From the NCBI GenBank assembly GCA_963783505.1, contig CAWAOP010000019.1:62001-126000 (forward strand): a DNA stretch of 64,000 nt, read 5' to 3'. The position numbers were made by a program, and so were the translations under genes. Below the pieces are notes generated by a model, which was given only the letters and a program-made list of their open reading frames with translations, did no database searches and had not been told where the DNA came from. The stretch comes from BOG-224 sp963783505 (GTDB taxonomy: Bacteria; Acidobacteriota; Terriglobia; Bryobacterales; Bryobacteraceae). Below are positions 15,421 through 24,014 of the stretch, one piece after another. Within the stretch, counting starts at the first letter, position 1; every line of letters begins with the position of its first letter.

Positions 15421-18231
15421 TTATCGCAGCTTCGCGTATTCCGCCTTGGCTTCCTTCAGGATGGGGATGTCGGGGTCGGCGTCTTTCCAGAGTGTGAGGA
15501 AATCCCGATACGCGGCACGGGCTTTGGCAGTGTCGCCTTGCAACGCATCGGCGCGCGCCAGCCCCAGCCGGGCCAACGCGCCCCACGGGAAGTTCGCGAC
15601 CAGTCCTCGGTGGTCGATGAACTTCTGGAACTCGGCCGCCGCCGCGTTTCCGTCACGCAGCGCGATATAGGCCTCCCCGCGCACGTAAACCGGGCACAGG
15701 AGTACCGTCTGGCCGGCCGTAATGCAACCAAGTTCGATCATGCTCGCCGCTTTCAACAGTTTGATGGCCTGGTTCGGATCCTTGCGTTCCAGAGCGACGG
15801 CCGCCCGGATGGTCGGCAGCCAATACCTCTGCACCAATGTGTCCAGCGGGAAGGTCTTCTCGAGGTCGGCCGCCAGATTCTCCGCGCCGGCCGCATCGCC
15901 GGCCCGTGCCAGGGCCAGCGCCGCCTTGACCCGCACTTCGAGGTTCGGGGCCAGCTTCAGTGCCGTATGGGCCTCGGCGCGCGCCCGCTCCCGGTTTCCC
16001 GATTCCACATCGCGAAGCGCTGCCTCCGCCCGATATGCCGCGGCCGTCTCTTGGGCGTCGTTGCGCTGGGCAGAATCCATCGCCCGCACGGTCAGATCGT
16101 CCGCCTTCTTGAGCTTGCCGTACCAACCTTGGGTGTCCGCTTGCACGGCCAGCAAGAAGTCTTCCGTGCCCGGTTTGCCCATGGCGGTTGAGGCCAACTG
16201 CTCCATCCGCGCCGCATCGCCCTTCAGAAAAGCCAGGGCGAAGCGGCCCACGAGCAGGCGCTCGCTCTCCAGTTTGCGCTCCTCCGCCTGCTTGTACACC
16301 TCCTCCGCTTCATCCAACCGGTTGAGTGCCCTGTAGTCGCGGCCGAGGCAGCTATAAGAGTTCTCCGTACTTGGCTCCAGGCGCAGCGCCTCTCGGTATG
16401 GCTCCAATGCCTTCTCCCGGTTTCCCAGACGGAAGTAAATGTCTGCGGTCGATTTGTAACCCAGCTCGTCTCTTGGGTAGGTCTGCCGGTATAGTTCATA
16501 GGTCTGCGCCGCCTTCTCCATCTCTCCCGTCGCATTGAGGTAGTATCTTCCCTCGATGTTGAGCCGCTCCCGTTCGCTTACCTTCTCCCGCAGCGCGTAA
16601 GCCTTGCGTGCATACTCGGCCGCCCGCCCCCCTTGGTGCAGGCCGACGTACATATTCGACATAGAAGAGTAGGCCGAGGCAAAACTCGGATCCAGGTCCA
16701 CCGCCCGTTTGTAGAAAGGCAGCGCGGCTGTGAACCCTTTCGCATAGGTGGTCTTTGTCCCTAGGCTGTAGGCATTCAGCGCCTCCAGGGATGGCGTGGT
16801 CGCTTCCTCTAGCGGCGTGTCGTATTTCCGCACCGAGCCGAGCGACTCACCCAGTCTGCTCCGCAAACGGACTGCCGCAGCATCCAGAGCCTTGAGCACC
16901 GCTTCCTTGCCCGCCGCCTGCTCCTGCGCTTCCGCCAGCGCGTCCCCCGTCTCGCAGTTCACGGCCTTCAGGCCAATCACGTACTGGCTGCCCAGCGGCG
17001 CAATCGAACCGGCCAGCATGGCCTTGCTGTTCGTGCGCTGGCAGACCTCGCGGGCGACCTCCGGCGTCAGCCGGTCACCGGCGGGGCGCCCCATCAGCCT
17101 CAATGTGTAGTTCACCTTGCTCTCGGAGACCAGGTTGAGAAACGGTGACTGCTCAAGCTGAACCGAGAGTCCCTGCTTCAGCGTGTCGTCGAAAACGCTG
17201 TCGCCCGTGGTGTTGGTGAAATCGGAGAGGACAATGGAGTCATTGTCGGTGAGCGGCGCGGCATGGACGCGCCGCCAGACGAAGGCGCCGCCCGTTGCCA
17301 ACGCCAGAACGGCAGCCGAGGCCAACACGGGCCGCAGGAAGCGCTTCTGGTGCGGATATGGCGGGGCCTGCGCGCTAGAAAGCTTGCTGGAATCCGATTC
17401 CGCCTTCAGTTCTTCCAGGGTAACTTTGAGGTCGGCCATGGTCTGGAAGCGGCGCGCCGGGTCTTTGCACAGGCAACGGGCAACAGCCCTCTCCAGTTCC
17501 TGCGGGATCTCCGCAGGGAGCGGCGGCGGCTCCATGTGCAGAACCGCCACCAGCGTCAAGGCTTGGCTGTCTCGCTTGAACGCCCGCAGCCCCGTCAGCA
17601 TCTCGTAAAGCAACGACCCGAAGCTGAAGATGTCCGAGCGGGCGTCTACGGTCTTCCCCTCCGCCTGCTCCGGCGACATATAACTTGCCGTGCCTACGAT
17701 TACGCCCAGCTCGGTCGATTGCCGCTCCGTGCGCGTGGAATCGTCGGGGCCTGCCTCAGCTTCGGTCAGCTTCGCCAGGCCGAAGTCCAGCACTTTCACC
17801 CGGCCTTCGGCGGTCACCATAACATTGCCCGGCTTGAGGTCGCGATGCACGATTCCGGCCGCGTGCGCCTTGGCCAGCGCATCGGCGATTTGGACGGCGT
17901 ACTTCAATGCCTCGTTCAGCTTCAGCCCCGTGCGGCCGATCAACTCGTCGAGCGTCTTGCCCTCGACGTATTCCATGGCGATAAAGTCGATGCCATCCGA
18001 TTGGTCGATGTCGTGGACGGTGACGATGTTGGGGTGGTTGAGAGCGGAGGCTGCGCGAGCTTCTTGGACGAAACGCTGCTTGCGCTCCGGGTCGGTGACC
18101 TTTTCCGGAGGCAATACTTTGAGGGCGACGAAGCGCTTCAGATGGCTGTCACGCGCCTTGTAGACCACGCCCATCCCGCCTTCGCCGAGCTTCTCGGTGA
18201 TTTCGTAGTGCGAAATGGTGCGGCCGATCAT
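15421..18231 (-). CDS. Membrane serine/threonine protein kinase with TPR sensor domain
   Basis: 936 aa from ATG 18231, with GGAGG 9 nt upstream; an upstream in-frame TTG abuts the ribosome binding site. Residues 1-270 are a Hanks kinase: GEGGMGVVY loop (16-24), catalytic K38 in VALKVL, HRDLKPGN, DFGLAKL, and SYMSPEQ. A transmembrane segment (VLASAAVLALATGGAFVW) lies near residue 310. A PknB/adenylate-cyclase-like region follows (DSIVLSDFTNTTGDSVFDDTL), then tetratricopeptide repeats over roughly the last 450 residues. This layout is abundant in Acidobacteria. The targets are unknown. Inverted 41-bp repeats at 15247 and 18386 flank it. Confidence 0.93.
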   Translation of the reverse strand: MIGRTISHYEITEKLGEGGMGVVYKARDSHLKRFVALKVLPPEKVTDPERKQRFVQEARAASALNHPNIVTVHDIDQSDGIDFIAMEYVEGKTLDELIGRTGLKLNEALKYAVQIADALAKAHAAGIVHRDLKPGNVMVTAEGRVKVLDFGLAKLTEAEAGPDDSTRTERQSTELGVIVGTASYMSPEQAEGKTVDARSDIFSFGSLLYEMLTGLRAFKRDSQALTLVAVLHMEPPPLPAEIPQELERAVARCLCKDPARRFQTMADLKVTLEELKAESDSSKLSSAQAPPYPHQKRFLRPVLASAAVLALATGGAFVWRRVHAAPLTDNDSIVLSDFTNTTGDSVFDDTLKQGLSVQLEQSPFLNLVSESKVNYTLRLMGRPAGDRLTPEVAREVCQRTNSKAMLAGSIAPLGSQYVIGLKAVNCETGDALAEAQEQAAGKEAVLKALDAAAVRLRSRLGESLGSVRKYDTPLEEATTPSLEALNAYSLGTKTTYAKGFTAALPFYKRAVDLDPSFASAYSSMSNMYVGLHQGGRAAEYARKAYALREKVSERERLNIEGRYYLNATGEMEKAAQTYELYRQTYPRDELGYKSTADIYFRLGNREKALEPYREALRLEPSTENSYSCLGRDYRALNRLDEAEEVYKQAEERKLESERLLVGRFALAFLKGDAARMEQLASTAMGKPGTEDFLLAVQADTQGWYGKLKKADDLTVRAMDSAQRNDAQETAAAYRAEAALRDVESGNRERARAEAHTALKLAPNLEVRVKAALALARAGDAAGAENLAADLEKTFPLDTLVQRYWLPTIRAAVALERKDPNQAIKLLKAASMIELGCITAGQTVLLCPVYVRGEAYIALRDGNAAAAEFQKFIDHRGLVANFPWGALARLGLARADALQGDTAKARAAYRDFLTLWKDADPDIPILKEAKAEYAKLR

Positions 18232-18385
18232 TGGGGCCAACCTCCAAATTCAGATCCGGTTATCCGTCTGACAAAGTCTACCTCGAGGCGCGCGCTGAGG
18301 CAATCGCTACCGGCAACGCTGAAAACGCTGTCGCCACCGGAAAAAGCCGCCCCGGCCGGTCCTCAAGGCATCAAGGAACGTGAAA

Positions 18386-18709
18386 CGGGATTAGCGTAGA
18401 TTGACCCTGATCGGGGACTTACCCCCTTGCCCGACGCAGCACAAGGACGTACCCAAGTCCATGCGCATGACCCCGGCGCAGCCGCCGCGCTCCATGCGCG
18501 AGGACGCCGCCAAGCTGACAAGGACCGCCGCCAACCAGCCGCCGCGATGCTATTTCGGGAGCAGAGAACGACCAGGGAACGACGCCACGGCTTTGTGGCG
18601 GTATTTCGGCTACTCGCTAAGCTAATCAGGACCAAAACTAAAAGAGTTAGCGCGTTTGACGCCAGCGAAAGCCAGTAGCCGTCGGGTTCGATTCCCGTTA
18701 GCGCTACCA
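18386..18709 (+). repeat. ~324-bp direct repeat ending in a tRNA 3' end, copy 1
   Basis: Starts with the 41-bp motif (18386-18426) and ends at a tRNA-like CCA. It is repeated at 22916-23241 with a nearly constant offset (4530-4532 bp). The first 110 bp are diverged and the last roughly 210 bp are almost identical. No protein gene is supported in it. The antisense ORF starting MVALTGIEPDG is the reverse of the tRNA end. Confidence 0.85.
18681..18709 (+). other. att-like site: tRNA 3'-end fragment
   Basis: The text has a T-loop (GGTTCGATTCC), an acceptor strand (TAGCGCT), a discriminator A and an encoded CCA at 18707-18709, as in the 3' end of a tRNA. The matching 5' acceptor (AGCGCTA) and the rest of a cloverleaf are absent upstream. 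The simplest reading is an attachment site left by an element that integrates into a tRNA gene. Confidence 0.65.
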
Positions 18710-18984
18710 ATTCCTCATAGACTTACGCCCCCCGAGTGACGACGAGTGACGACGCGCAACCCGCCAGACAAGAAACGCGCCAAACCCCCGTCAATCGGCC
18801 TCCAAACACATCTTTTTGCCATTCCCCAGGCCCCAATTCAGCACTTTTGACCACGCCGGGCCGGCGGCCACATTCTCCCTTGCGCGCCGCCCCGTCCAGA
18901 TGCGGACTTGCGAGGCGCGGTTAATGCTCGCACGCCCTGCGAACTCTGAACGGTTGAACGTTACACGCCCTGCTTTGTGCGACG

Positions 18985-19281
18985 ATGATGACCATGCCTC
19001 ACTCGATGATCCTCGCGCTTGCGTTCAGCACATTAGCAACGGGAGTCGTTTCGGCGATCTATTGGTTCAAATCGGCCGCCATTCCGACACCGGAATTCGA
19101 GGAGCCAATTGCGTCAGTCAGCGACGCTCCGGAACTACACATCATAAGCGCTGTCGCAAACGCGGGCATTCTCCATGCGGCCATGAATCAATCTGCCAAG
19201 CTCAATAAACATGCTGCCATCTGGACCGGGATTTCGGCTTTGTTGGGCGCGGTTACAACGGCGTCAGGGGTACTAAGTTAG
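18985..19281 (+). CDS. Small membrane protein, unknown function
   Basis: 98 aa from ATG 18985; ATGs at 18988 and 18994 are equally possible. It has a hydrophobic N-terminal helix (MILALAFSTLATGVVSAIYW) and a second at the C-terminus (AAIWTGISALLGAVTTASGVL) around a polar middle with AAMNQSAKLNKH. The two helices and an open, gene-like composition support a real inner-membrane protein. I recognise no family. It is the first gene after the att-like site at 18709. Confidence 0.6.
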   Translation: MMTMPHSMILALAFSTLATGVVSAIYWFKSAAIPTPEFEEPIASVSDAPELHIISAVANAGILHAAMNQSAKLNKHAAIWTGISALLGAVTTASGVLS

Positions 19282-19346
19282 AATGCCGCCTGAGCATTCC
19301 GCGCTGATATAGCGCGGAATGGAAATTGGGGAGGCACCGTCTCCGG

Positions 19347-19934
19347 TCACGGGACGGGATGCCAGGAGCACCAGTCGTCGATCCACGCCATGAGTTCCAT
19401 AAGGAACCTCAATGCCTGCAGCACGGATTCCGGCTTCGGATGGGAGAGTTGCATCCCGTGGAAAAGCGGATTGCGGATCTCCCGATAGAAGCTTTTTGTG
19501 CGCAACCATAGGGCAGCATTGGCGTTACAGAGTTTGTAGCGCGCGTCCAATAGCCCTGGGAGGCGGTTATAAAAGACGCTCGCCGAGCCTGAACTGCCGT
19601 TCCAGATACTCGCGCGGGCTGTCCGGAAGCCTTCGTTGAGACGGCCCTCCGCGGCGGCCTGGTATTCGACAGCCGCATCGACGCAGGCCTCCACGGCGAG
19701 GATGCCGCGTTGCAGGAAGTACGTCAGTAGGTCCTTCGGAAGTCCCCGCCAGACGAGATGGCCGATGTCAATCGGGTCACGTTGGTTAGCGAGCTTCCTA
19801 CGGAACTGGTCATCCTGAAGAAGCGTGTGGTAGTGATCCAACTCCAGCTGGACGTTAATAATCGGGATGTTCGTCAACCGCAAGCCAAAAAGCGGTTCGG
19901 CGCTGTTCTCTGGATCGGTTTGTACAGGCATCAT
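19347..19934 (-). CDS. Hypothetical protein with HEPN-like R-x4-H motif
   Basis: 195 aa from ATG 19934 (a second ATG follows directly), preceded by GAGGG. The frame is open for another 200 codons upstream, but that part is antisense to an integrase fragment and lacks homology. The protein looks all-helical. Near the C-terminus YREIRNPLFHGMQL contains R-N-P-L-F-H, the R-x4-6-H signature of HEPN domains, and an earlier helix (AVEACVDAAVEYQAA) is typical of the four-helix HEPN core. HEPN proteins are often ribonucleases in toxin or phage-defence systems. No nucleotidyltransferase partner is adjacent, so the assignment is tentative. Confidence 0.55.
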   Translation of the reverse strand: MMPVQTDPENSAEPLFGLRLTNIPIINVQLELDHYHTLLQDDQFRRKLANQRDPIDIGHLVWRGLPKDLLTYFLQRGILAVEACVDAAVEYQAAAEGRLNEGFRTARASIWNGSSGSASVFYNRLPGLLDARYKLCNANAALWLRTKSFYREIRNPLFHGMQLSHPKPESVLQALRFLMELMAWIDDWCSWHPVP

Positions 19935-20303
19935 TGCCCTCAGACCTTGTTGGCCGCAAGGAGCGCGAGCACTTGCTCGGCGGTCTGGTGATAGGTTCTC
20001 CTGCGCATTATCGACGTTAGCGCAATTCTCCCGGTTAGAGAGAATCGGCTTCTCGGAGAGAGGCCCGGTACCCATCGGCACCTTGGCCGACGTGGCGTCC
20101 TTTTTGGCGGCGCGCTTCTTGGTGACCGGCGCGGTCGCTGCTGCCGCCCTGTCCCGAGTGCTACAAGGTCTGGGCCCAAGAATTCGGCGGCGAGTGTTTT
20201 GCTCCTTCACGCCGGCAAGCCCACCTGATCCGGGCGGGCTGCGGGAGGGCCGCTGGCGAATCTTAGCCCGGGCCGCCACCAATTCTCTTGCTTGCCGTCC
20301 ACG

Positions 20304-20486
20304 ATGACCGCCGGGGAGTTTGTGGAGTGCGAGGCGCGCGATGATCTGCTGGACGCGATCTATCGGGTACGCACGACCCTCGACATCTACTCCCACGCGA
20401 TGCGCGGCAAGGACGCCGCCGCAGCCAGGGTGTGGGACGCCATCCAGGAGCGCGATCGCACGGAGAGACCCAAGAGCGTAAACTGA
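20304..20486 (+). pseudogene. Integrase C-terminal fragment, second copy (hybrid ORF)
   Basis: A 60-codon ORF from ATG 20304. The first 22 codons (MTAGEFVECEARDDLLDAIY) are unrelated to an integrase. The rest from RTTLDIYSHAMRGKDAAAAR is nearly identical to the end of the fragment at 14856-15167, and the join is at about 20370. The catalytic Tyr is kept, but the R and H boxes are missing, so it cannot be active. Confidence 0.85.
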
Positions 20487-20656
20487 CAGCGCATCATCTC
20501 CAGCAGCAGGTGCCGCCATACAAAGAATGACCGACAACCGGCATACAATGTACAGTCAACTTCTCAGTTGGCGTATCCTCGCAGATAAACCTCGCAGTAT
20601 CAATGCGGAAATTGCGGCCCTCGGGCTGCATTCTTCCCGGTGGAGGCAATAAAGAC

Positions 20657-21400
20657 ATGCGTTACATCCTGTTCCTCGCCCCCCTTCTTGGGGGGCTGAT
20701 CCTGAACGCCCAGCAGAGCCCCGCTTTGAGTCGGCAGGCTCTGAGTCAGCAAACCGGCCCCGACGGCCACTGGGAAGGCTCCTTCACGGCGAACGATCGC
20801 AAGATCGGGGTGTCGCTCGACTTGGCGAAGAATGCAAAGGCGGAGTGGATCGCCAGTATGGGCGTTCCCGCCCAAAATGCCACTGGCCTAGTTGTGAAGG
20901 ATCTGGCAGTGAACGGCAAGTCCGTGAGATTTGTTGCCGTCGAACTCCAGATGGCTCCATTCGACTTGATTCTGGGCCCGGACGGGAGAATGACGGGGAG
21001 CATATCGAGCCCGCAGGGAGCGACGCTGGTTGAATTCAAGCGCACCGGCGAGGCTAAGGTGGAACTGATCCAGGGCAGCCCGGCGGTGTCGAAGGAACTA
21101 GAGGGAGACTGGGAATGCGTGCTGGGGGGGCCCAATGCGCCCAACGGCGGGGTCCGGTTGGTATTCCATTTTAAGAATAAGCCGGACAACACGGTCGAGG
21201 CCACCATCGACAGTGGCCTCGCCGCGAGCATGGTTGGCATGCCGCTCAACGACGTGAAACAGACGGGTCAGAAAGTGGAGTTCGGAATCAAGATCGCCGA
21301 TGCTTCCTTCGAGGGAACCCTGAACAAGGAGAGCACCGAACTGGTCGGAAGGCTGATCCACGAGGGGGGCAGCGAGCCATTGACGTTGAGGAAGAAGTAG
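20657..21400 (+). CDS. Exported protein with two tandem small beta domains
   Basis: 247 aa from ATG 20657 (GGAGG 10 nt upstream). It has a signal peptide (MRYILFLAPLLGGLILNAQ). Two consecutive roughly 100-residue halves share one pattern: W-E-G/C start (HWEGSFTANDRKIGVSLDL; DWECVLGG then RLVFHFKNKPDNTVEATIDS), then a G-x-P segment, V-x-F-x-V, and a GTL/GSI strand. This is the small beta-sandwich domain often fused ahead of alpha/beta hydrolases or serine hydrolases in Acidobacteria. A related segment ends the GH2 enzyme at 47692. There is no enzyme domain here. Function unknown. Confidence 0.65.
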   Translation: MRYILFLAPLLGGLILNAQQSPALSRQALSQQTGPDGHWEGSFTANDRKIGVSLDLAKNAKAEWIASMGVPAQNATGLVVKDLAVNGKSVRFVAVELQMAPFDLILGPDGRMTGSISSPQGATLVEFKRTGEAKVELIQGSPAVSKELEGDWECVLGGPNAPNGGVRLVFHFKNKPDNTVEATIDSGLAASMVGMPLNDVKQTGQKVEFGIKIADASFEGTLNKESTELVGRLIHEGGSEPLTLRKK

Positions 21401-21638
21401 GCTCTAGGTGCTCTCGCCGGCGGGAGCGCTCGTCGGCGCGGTGATCGAAGTGGCATTGCCGACTGGTGGATGGCGCGACGTGTATCGCGTGCCATGAGCC
21501 CAGGGGCTGAATCCAGGGGGGACCGAACTGACGCCGGCGGGTTGGGTATTGGGTCAAGTCACGACCGCTGGTCCGCGGTGACCTTGGGTCCGGATTGGCC
21601 GGCGAACGGGTCAGGCTGTTTTATCGAATGGAGGCTCC

Positions 21639-22061
21639 ATGGAGACGGAACGGGAAGGTACGAGTGATGCAATAACGTTTATGAGGTGGTCGGCCCGCGT
21701 GCTCGGCGTGATCATAGCGGGGTTTAGCCTGTATATGTTCATCGGGGAATCCCTGGATTCGCACACGCAGGGGGAAGGCAAGCCAATCGAGCTGATCAAG
21801 GTAATCTTTGGCCCGATGGGGATCTACGTCGGCGCGATGTTCCTGGCGCTCAAATGGGAGCGCGCAGGCGCGCTCATTGGCGGGGCAGCCCTCGGAAGCT
21901 TCTTCGTCATGATGTTCTTGGGACTGGCTGGCAACGCTCCGGGCGGATTCAGTACCGGAGGTGTCTTGAACCCGTTTCTTCTGGCCTTCTGGCTACCCGT
22001 CCTGCTGTACTTGCTGTGCTGGGTGCTCGAAAGGCGAGGACGGAAGAAGGCGGTCCTCTAA
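21639..22061 (+). CDS. Integral membrane protein, unknown function
   Basis: 140 aa from ATG 21639, with GGAGG just upstream. There are four hydrophobic segments (VLGVIIAGFSLYMFI; IFGPMGIYVGAMFLAL; ALIGGAALGSFFVMMFLGLA; FLLAFWLPVLLYLLCWVL), a cytosolic basic end (ERRGRKK) and no motif I recognise. It sits with two other orphan membrane or exported genes between the two att-like repeats, which suggests cargo of an integrated segment. Confidence 0.65.
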   Translation: METEREGTSDAITFMRWSARVLGVIIAGFSLYMFIGESLDSHTQGEGKPIELIKVIFGPMGIYVGAMFLALKWERAGALIGGAALGSFFVMMFLGLAGNAPGGFSTGGVLNPFLLAFWLPVLLYLLCWVLERRGRKKAVL

Positions 22062-22093
22062 ACGTCTGGGGAGGCCCCGGGGATTCGCTCCTG

Positions 22094-22135
22094 GCGGGAT
22101 TCTGGTTAATCGACCCTCTTCAGGGATTTACCCCC
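22094..22135 (+). repeat. Degenerate copy of the 41-bp repeat
   Basis: GCGGGATTCTGGTTAATCGA then CCCTCTTCAGGGATTTACC has the same order of blocks as the copies at 18386 and 22916 (CGGGAT, GATTGACC, GGGG, TTACCCCC), with many changes. Weak on its own; listed because two clear copies flank the same zone. Confidence 0.35.
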
Positions 22136-22328
22136 CTCCGGCCCGCGCCCCACGGGGAAGAGAACCTCATCCGGTCGCAGTTCATCGACAATGCACGTTA
22201 CGCCGTAACCGGACTGAAAGACCTCTAACTCCTGAAACGATATATACTGAGTTGCACCGGGAGGCTATTCTGGAACATCCGGCGGAGCAAACCTGCAACT
22301 ATTGCCGGAACTTACGGAGGGCTGTGCA

Positions 22329-22787
22329 GTGTCGGTTCAACCAACGCATCGCCACTTGAAAGCCGTCGCGGCAGGCCTTTTGCTTTCCGTTGCCGGCATC
22401 ATGGTAGCCATCATCGCACCGGCGGCCTTTCGAGACAAATCCCGGTACGCCATCCCTGGAGTTGCAACTTTCGTCTTCTTGGCAGCGGCCGTCGTTCACG
22501 GCATCTTGGGTTGGTCAGTTCGGGGGTCCAACCAGAGGAGAGGAAGCCTGTCGATCACGGATGCGAATCGCTCCGCTGAAGGCGGTTCCGTTCGGGTGGC
22601 TGTGATCGCGCTGATCCTTGGCCTTGTTCTGCTGGATGTAGCATTGGACTTCACTTCGCATGGTGAGGCTATGTGGACAGCAAATGCAGGTATGTTCCTG
22701 TGCGCTATTCTGGATCTCGCATCGGCGGGGCTAATCTTCACGGAGAGGTTTATCCACCGGCCGGGCATTCCCGAAACAGATAAATAG
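22329..22787 (+). CDS. Integral membrane protein, unknown function
   Basis: 152 aa from GTG 22329 (GGAGG 8 nt upstream). It has about four transmembrane segments (AAGLLLSVAGIMVAIIA; AIPGVATFVFLAAAVVHGIL; VAVIALILGLVLLDVAL; AGMFLCAILDLASAGLIF). No recognised family. It is unlike its neighbour at 21639 in sequence. It ends about 130 bp before the second att-type repeat. Confidence 0.6.
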   Translation: MSVQPTHRHLKAVAAGLLLSVAGIMVAIIAPAAFRDKSRYAIPGVATFVFLAAAVVHGILGWSVRGSNQRRGSLSITDANRSAEGGSVRVAVIALILGLVLLDVALDFTSHGEAMWTANAGMFLCAILDLASAGLIFTERFIHRPGIPETDK

Positions 22788-22915
22788 TGTTTCACCCGAA
22801 ACTCGCTGCGCTATAGCATGCCTTCAGTGTTAGGCATTCTTGCCGCAAACGCAACCTGGCCGCCATTAGCGCGATGCAACATCGGCCCAGGTGGAACGGC
22901 CATAGCGGCTGCAAA

Positions 22916-23241
22916 CGGGAATATCGTAGATTGACTCTGATCGGGGTTTTACCCCCTCCTGCCCTGCGCAGCCCAAGGACGTACCCAAGGTCCATGCGCG
23001 CGGCACCGCGCGGCCACCGCGCCCCATGCGCGAGGACGCCGCCAAACTGACAAGGACCGCCGCCAACCAGCCGCCGCGATGCTATTTCGGGAGCAGGGAA
23101 CGACCAGGGAACGACGCCACGGCTTTGTGGCGGTATTTCGGCTACTCGCTAAGCTAATCAGGACCAAAACTAAAAGAGTTAGCGCGTTTGACGCCAGCGA
23201 AAGCCAGTAGCCGTCGGGTTCGATTCCCGTTAGCGCTACCA
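22916..23241 (+). repeat. ~326-bp direct repeat ending in a tRNA 3' end, copy 2
   Basis: Second copy of 18386-18709, beginning with the 41-bp motif (22916-22956) and ending at CCA 23239-23241. The last roughly 210 bp match copy 1 almost base for base; the region just after the 41-bp motif is diverged. The 4.5-kb segment between the copies carries three orphan small genes, a HEPN-like gene and an integrase fragment. Confidence 0.85.
23213..23241 (+). other. att-like site: tRNA 3'-end fragment, copy 2
   Basis: Identical to 18681-18709 (T-loop, acceptor 3' strand, CCA). As a direct repeat it would be the other boundary of the 18710-23241 segment if that segment came in by site-specific integration. 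Confidence 0.65.
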
Positions 23242-23278
23242 ACAGCTCTCAAGGACCGACGGGCCTAAGGAGCAGCCC

Positions 23279-23494
23279 ATGAGCATCGAAATCTCGCGCG
23301 AAACCGAAGCACGCCTCGGTGAGGAAGCACGAAGGAGCGGCATTTCCGTAGAAGTGTTGTTGGAGCGGCTCATGAACGAACGCCGGGCAACAACCGGCGT
23401 CGCCTGCGCCGGCTCTAGCTCCGATTTGCCGGTGTGGCATCTTGGGTACGTGGGACCTCTCCGCCGGCGGGACATCTACGACGACGTCGGTTGA
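23279..23494 (+). CDS. Putative antitoxin (RHH-like) of a decayed PIN module
   Basis: 71 aa. MSIEISRETEARLGEEARRS then GISVEVLLERLMNERR has the strand plus two helices of small ribbon-helix-helix antitoxins. The tail (LPVWHLGYVGPLRRRDIYDD) resembles the toxin-binding end of such proteins. It is followed at once by a broken PIN-domain gene. It starts 37 bp after the att-like CCA, so it is the first gene past that boundary. Confidence 0.6.
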   Translation: MSIEISRETEARLGEEARRSGISVEVLLERLMNERRATTGVACAGSSSDLPVWHLGYVGPLRRRDIYDDVG

Positions 23495-23745
23495 ACCGCG
23501 GACCGTTGACGCCAACGTTCTGGTTTATGCGGTGCATGCCGACGCGCCACAGCATGCGGTCTCGCGGGCTTTGATAGAGGCGGCGCGCGATTCGCAGGCA
23601 ACCCCTTATATGTGCCTCGCAGATACTCTGTGAGTCCTATTCCATCGTGACCAATTCGCGGCGCGTTCCCAACCCGCGCAGCCCCGAGGAGCCGTTGCGC
23701 GCCATTTCCGGATTTCTCGCTGTCGTATTACACTTACCAGTAGGA
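23490..23745 (+). pseudogene. PIN-domain toxin, frameshifted and truncated
   Basis: The first frame gives TVDANVLVYAVHADAPQHAV, a PIN start with the first metal-binding Asp, up to PYMCLADTL and a stop at 23633. The continuation (SQILCESYSIVTNSRRVPNP then RAISGFLAVV) lies in another frame. The domain is then cut off by the next antitoxin gene at 23754, so the C-terminal acidic residues are missing. Inactive ribonuclease toxin remnant. Confidence 0.8.
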
Positions 23746-23753
23746 GTATTACC

Positions 23754-24014
23754 GTGCAGGTCACCAGCAAGGGCCAGGTCACCATCCCGCAGGAGATCCG
23801 TAACCGCCTGGGTCTATTGCCGCATACCAAGGTCGCATTCGAGTTGGCCGGAGATCACGCCCGGATTCGCAAGGTCGGGCGCGAGGCTGGAGAAAGCGCC
23901 AGAGGACGCCTGGCGCTCGATGCCCTCCGCGGCGCTGCCGACGTCCGGATGACCACGGAGGAGATCATGGCGCTGACCCGTGGCGGGGCCGGGCCTCGAA
24001 AGCGCCGCAAGTGA
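23754..24014 (+). CDS. vapB: AbrB/MazE-type antitoxin (VapB-like)
   Basis: 86 aa from GTG 23754, with AGGAG upstream. MQVTSKGQVTIPQEIRNRLG and KVAFELAGDHARIRK form the swapped-hairpin AbrB DNA-binding fold. The C-terminal half (RGRLALDALRGAADVRMTTE then EIMALTRG) is the usual toxin-binding tail. The stop overlaps the next gene's GTG by 4 bp, so the pair is coupled, and the antitoxin probably autoregulates. Confidence 0.88.
   Translation: MQVTSKGQVTIPQEIRNRLGLLPHTKVAFELAGDHARIRKVGREAGESARGRLALDALRGAADVRMTTEEIMALTRGGAGPRKRRK

Noticed and set aside
18634..18709. Complete tRNA gene
   Set aside because: The 3' acceptor and T-arm are good, but no matching 5' acceptor, D-arm or anticodon stem precedes them; only a 3' fragment is supported.
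18363..18710. Minus-strand ORF starting MVALTGIEPDG, and its twin at 22949-23242
   Set aside because: The start is the reverse complement of the tRNA 3' end; the rest has no domain and follows the DNA repeat. Spurious.
19935..20537. 200-codon N-terminal extension of the HEPN-like protein
   Set aside because: It is antisense to the integrase fragment and low-complexity; the ATG pair at 19929-19934 with GAGGG is the better start.
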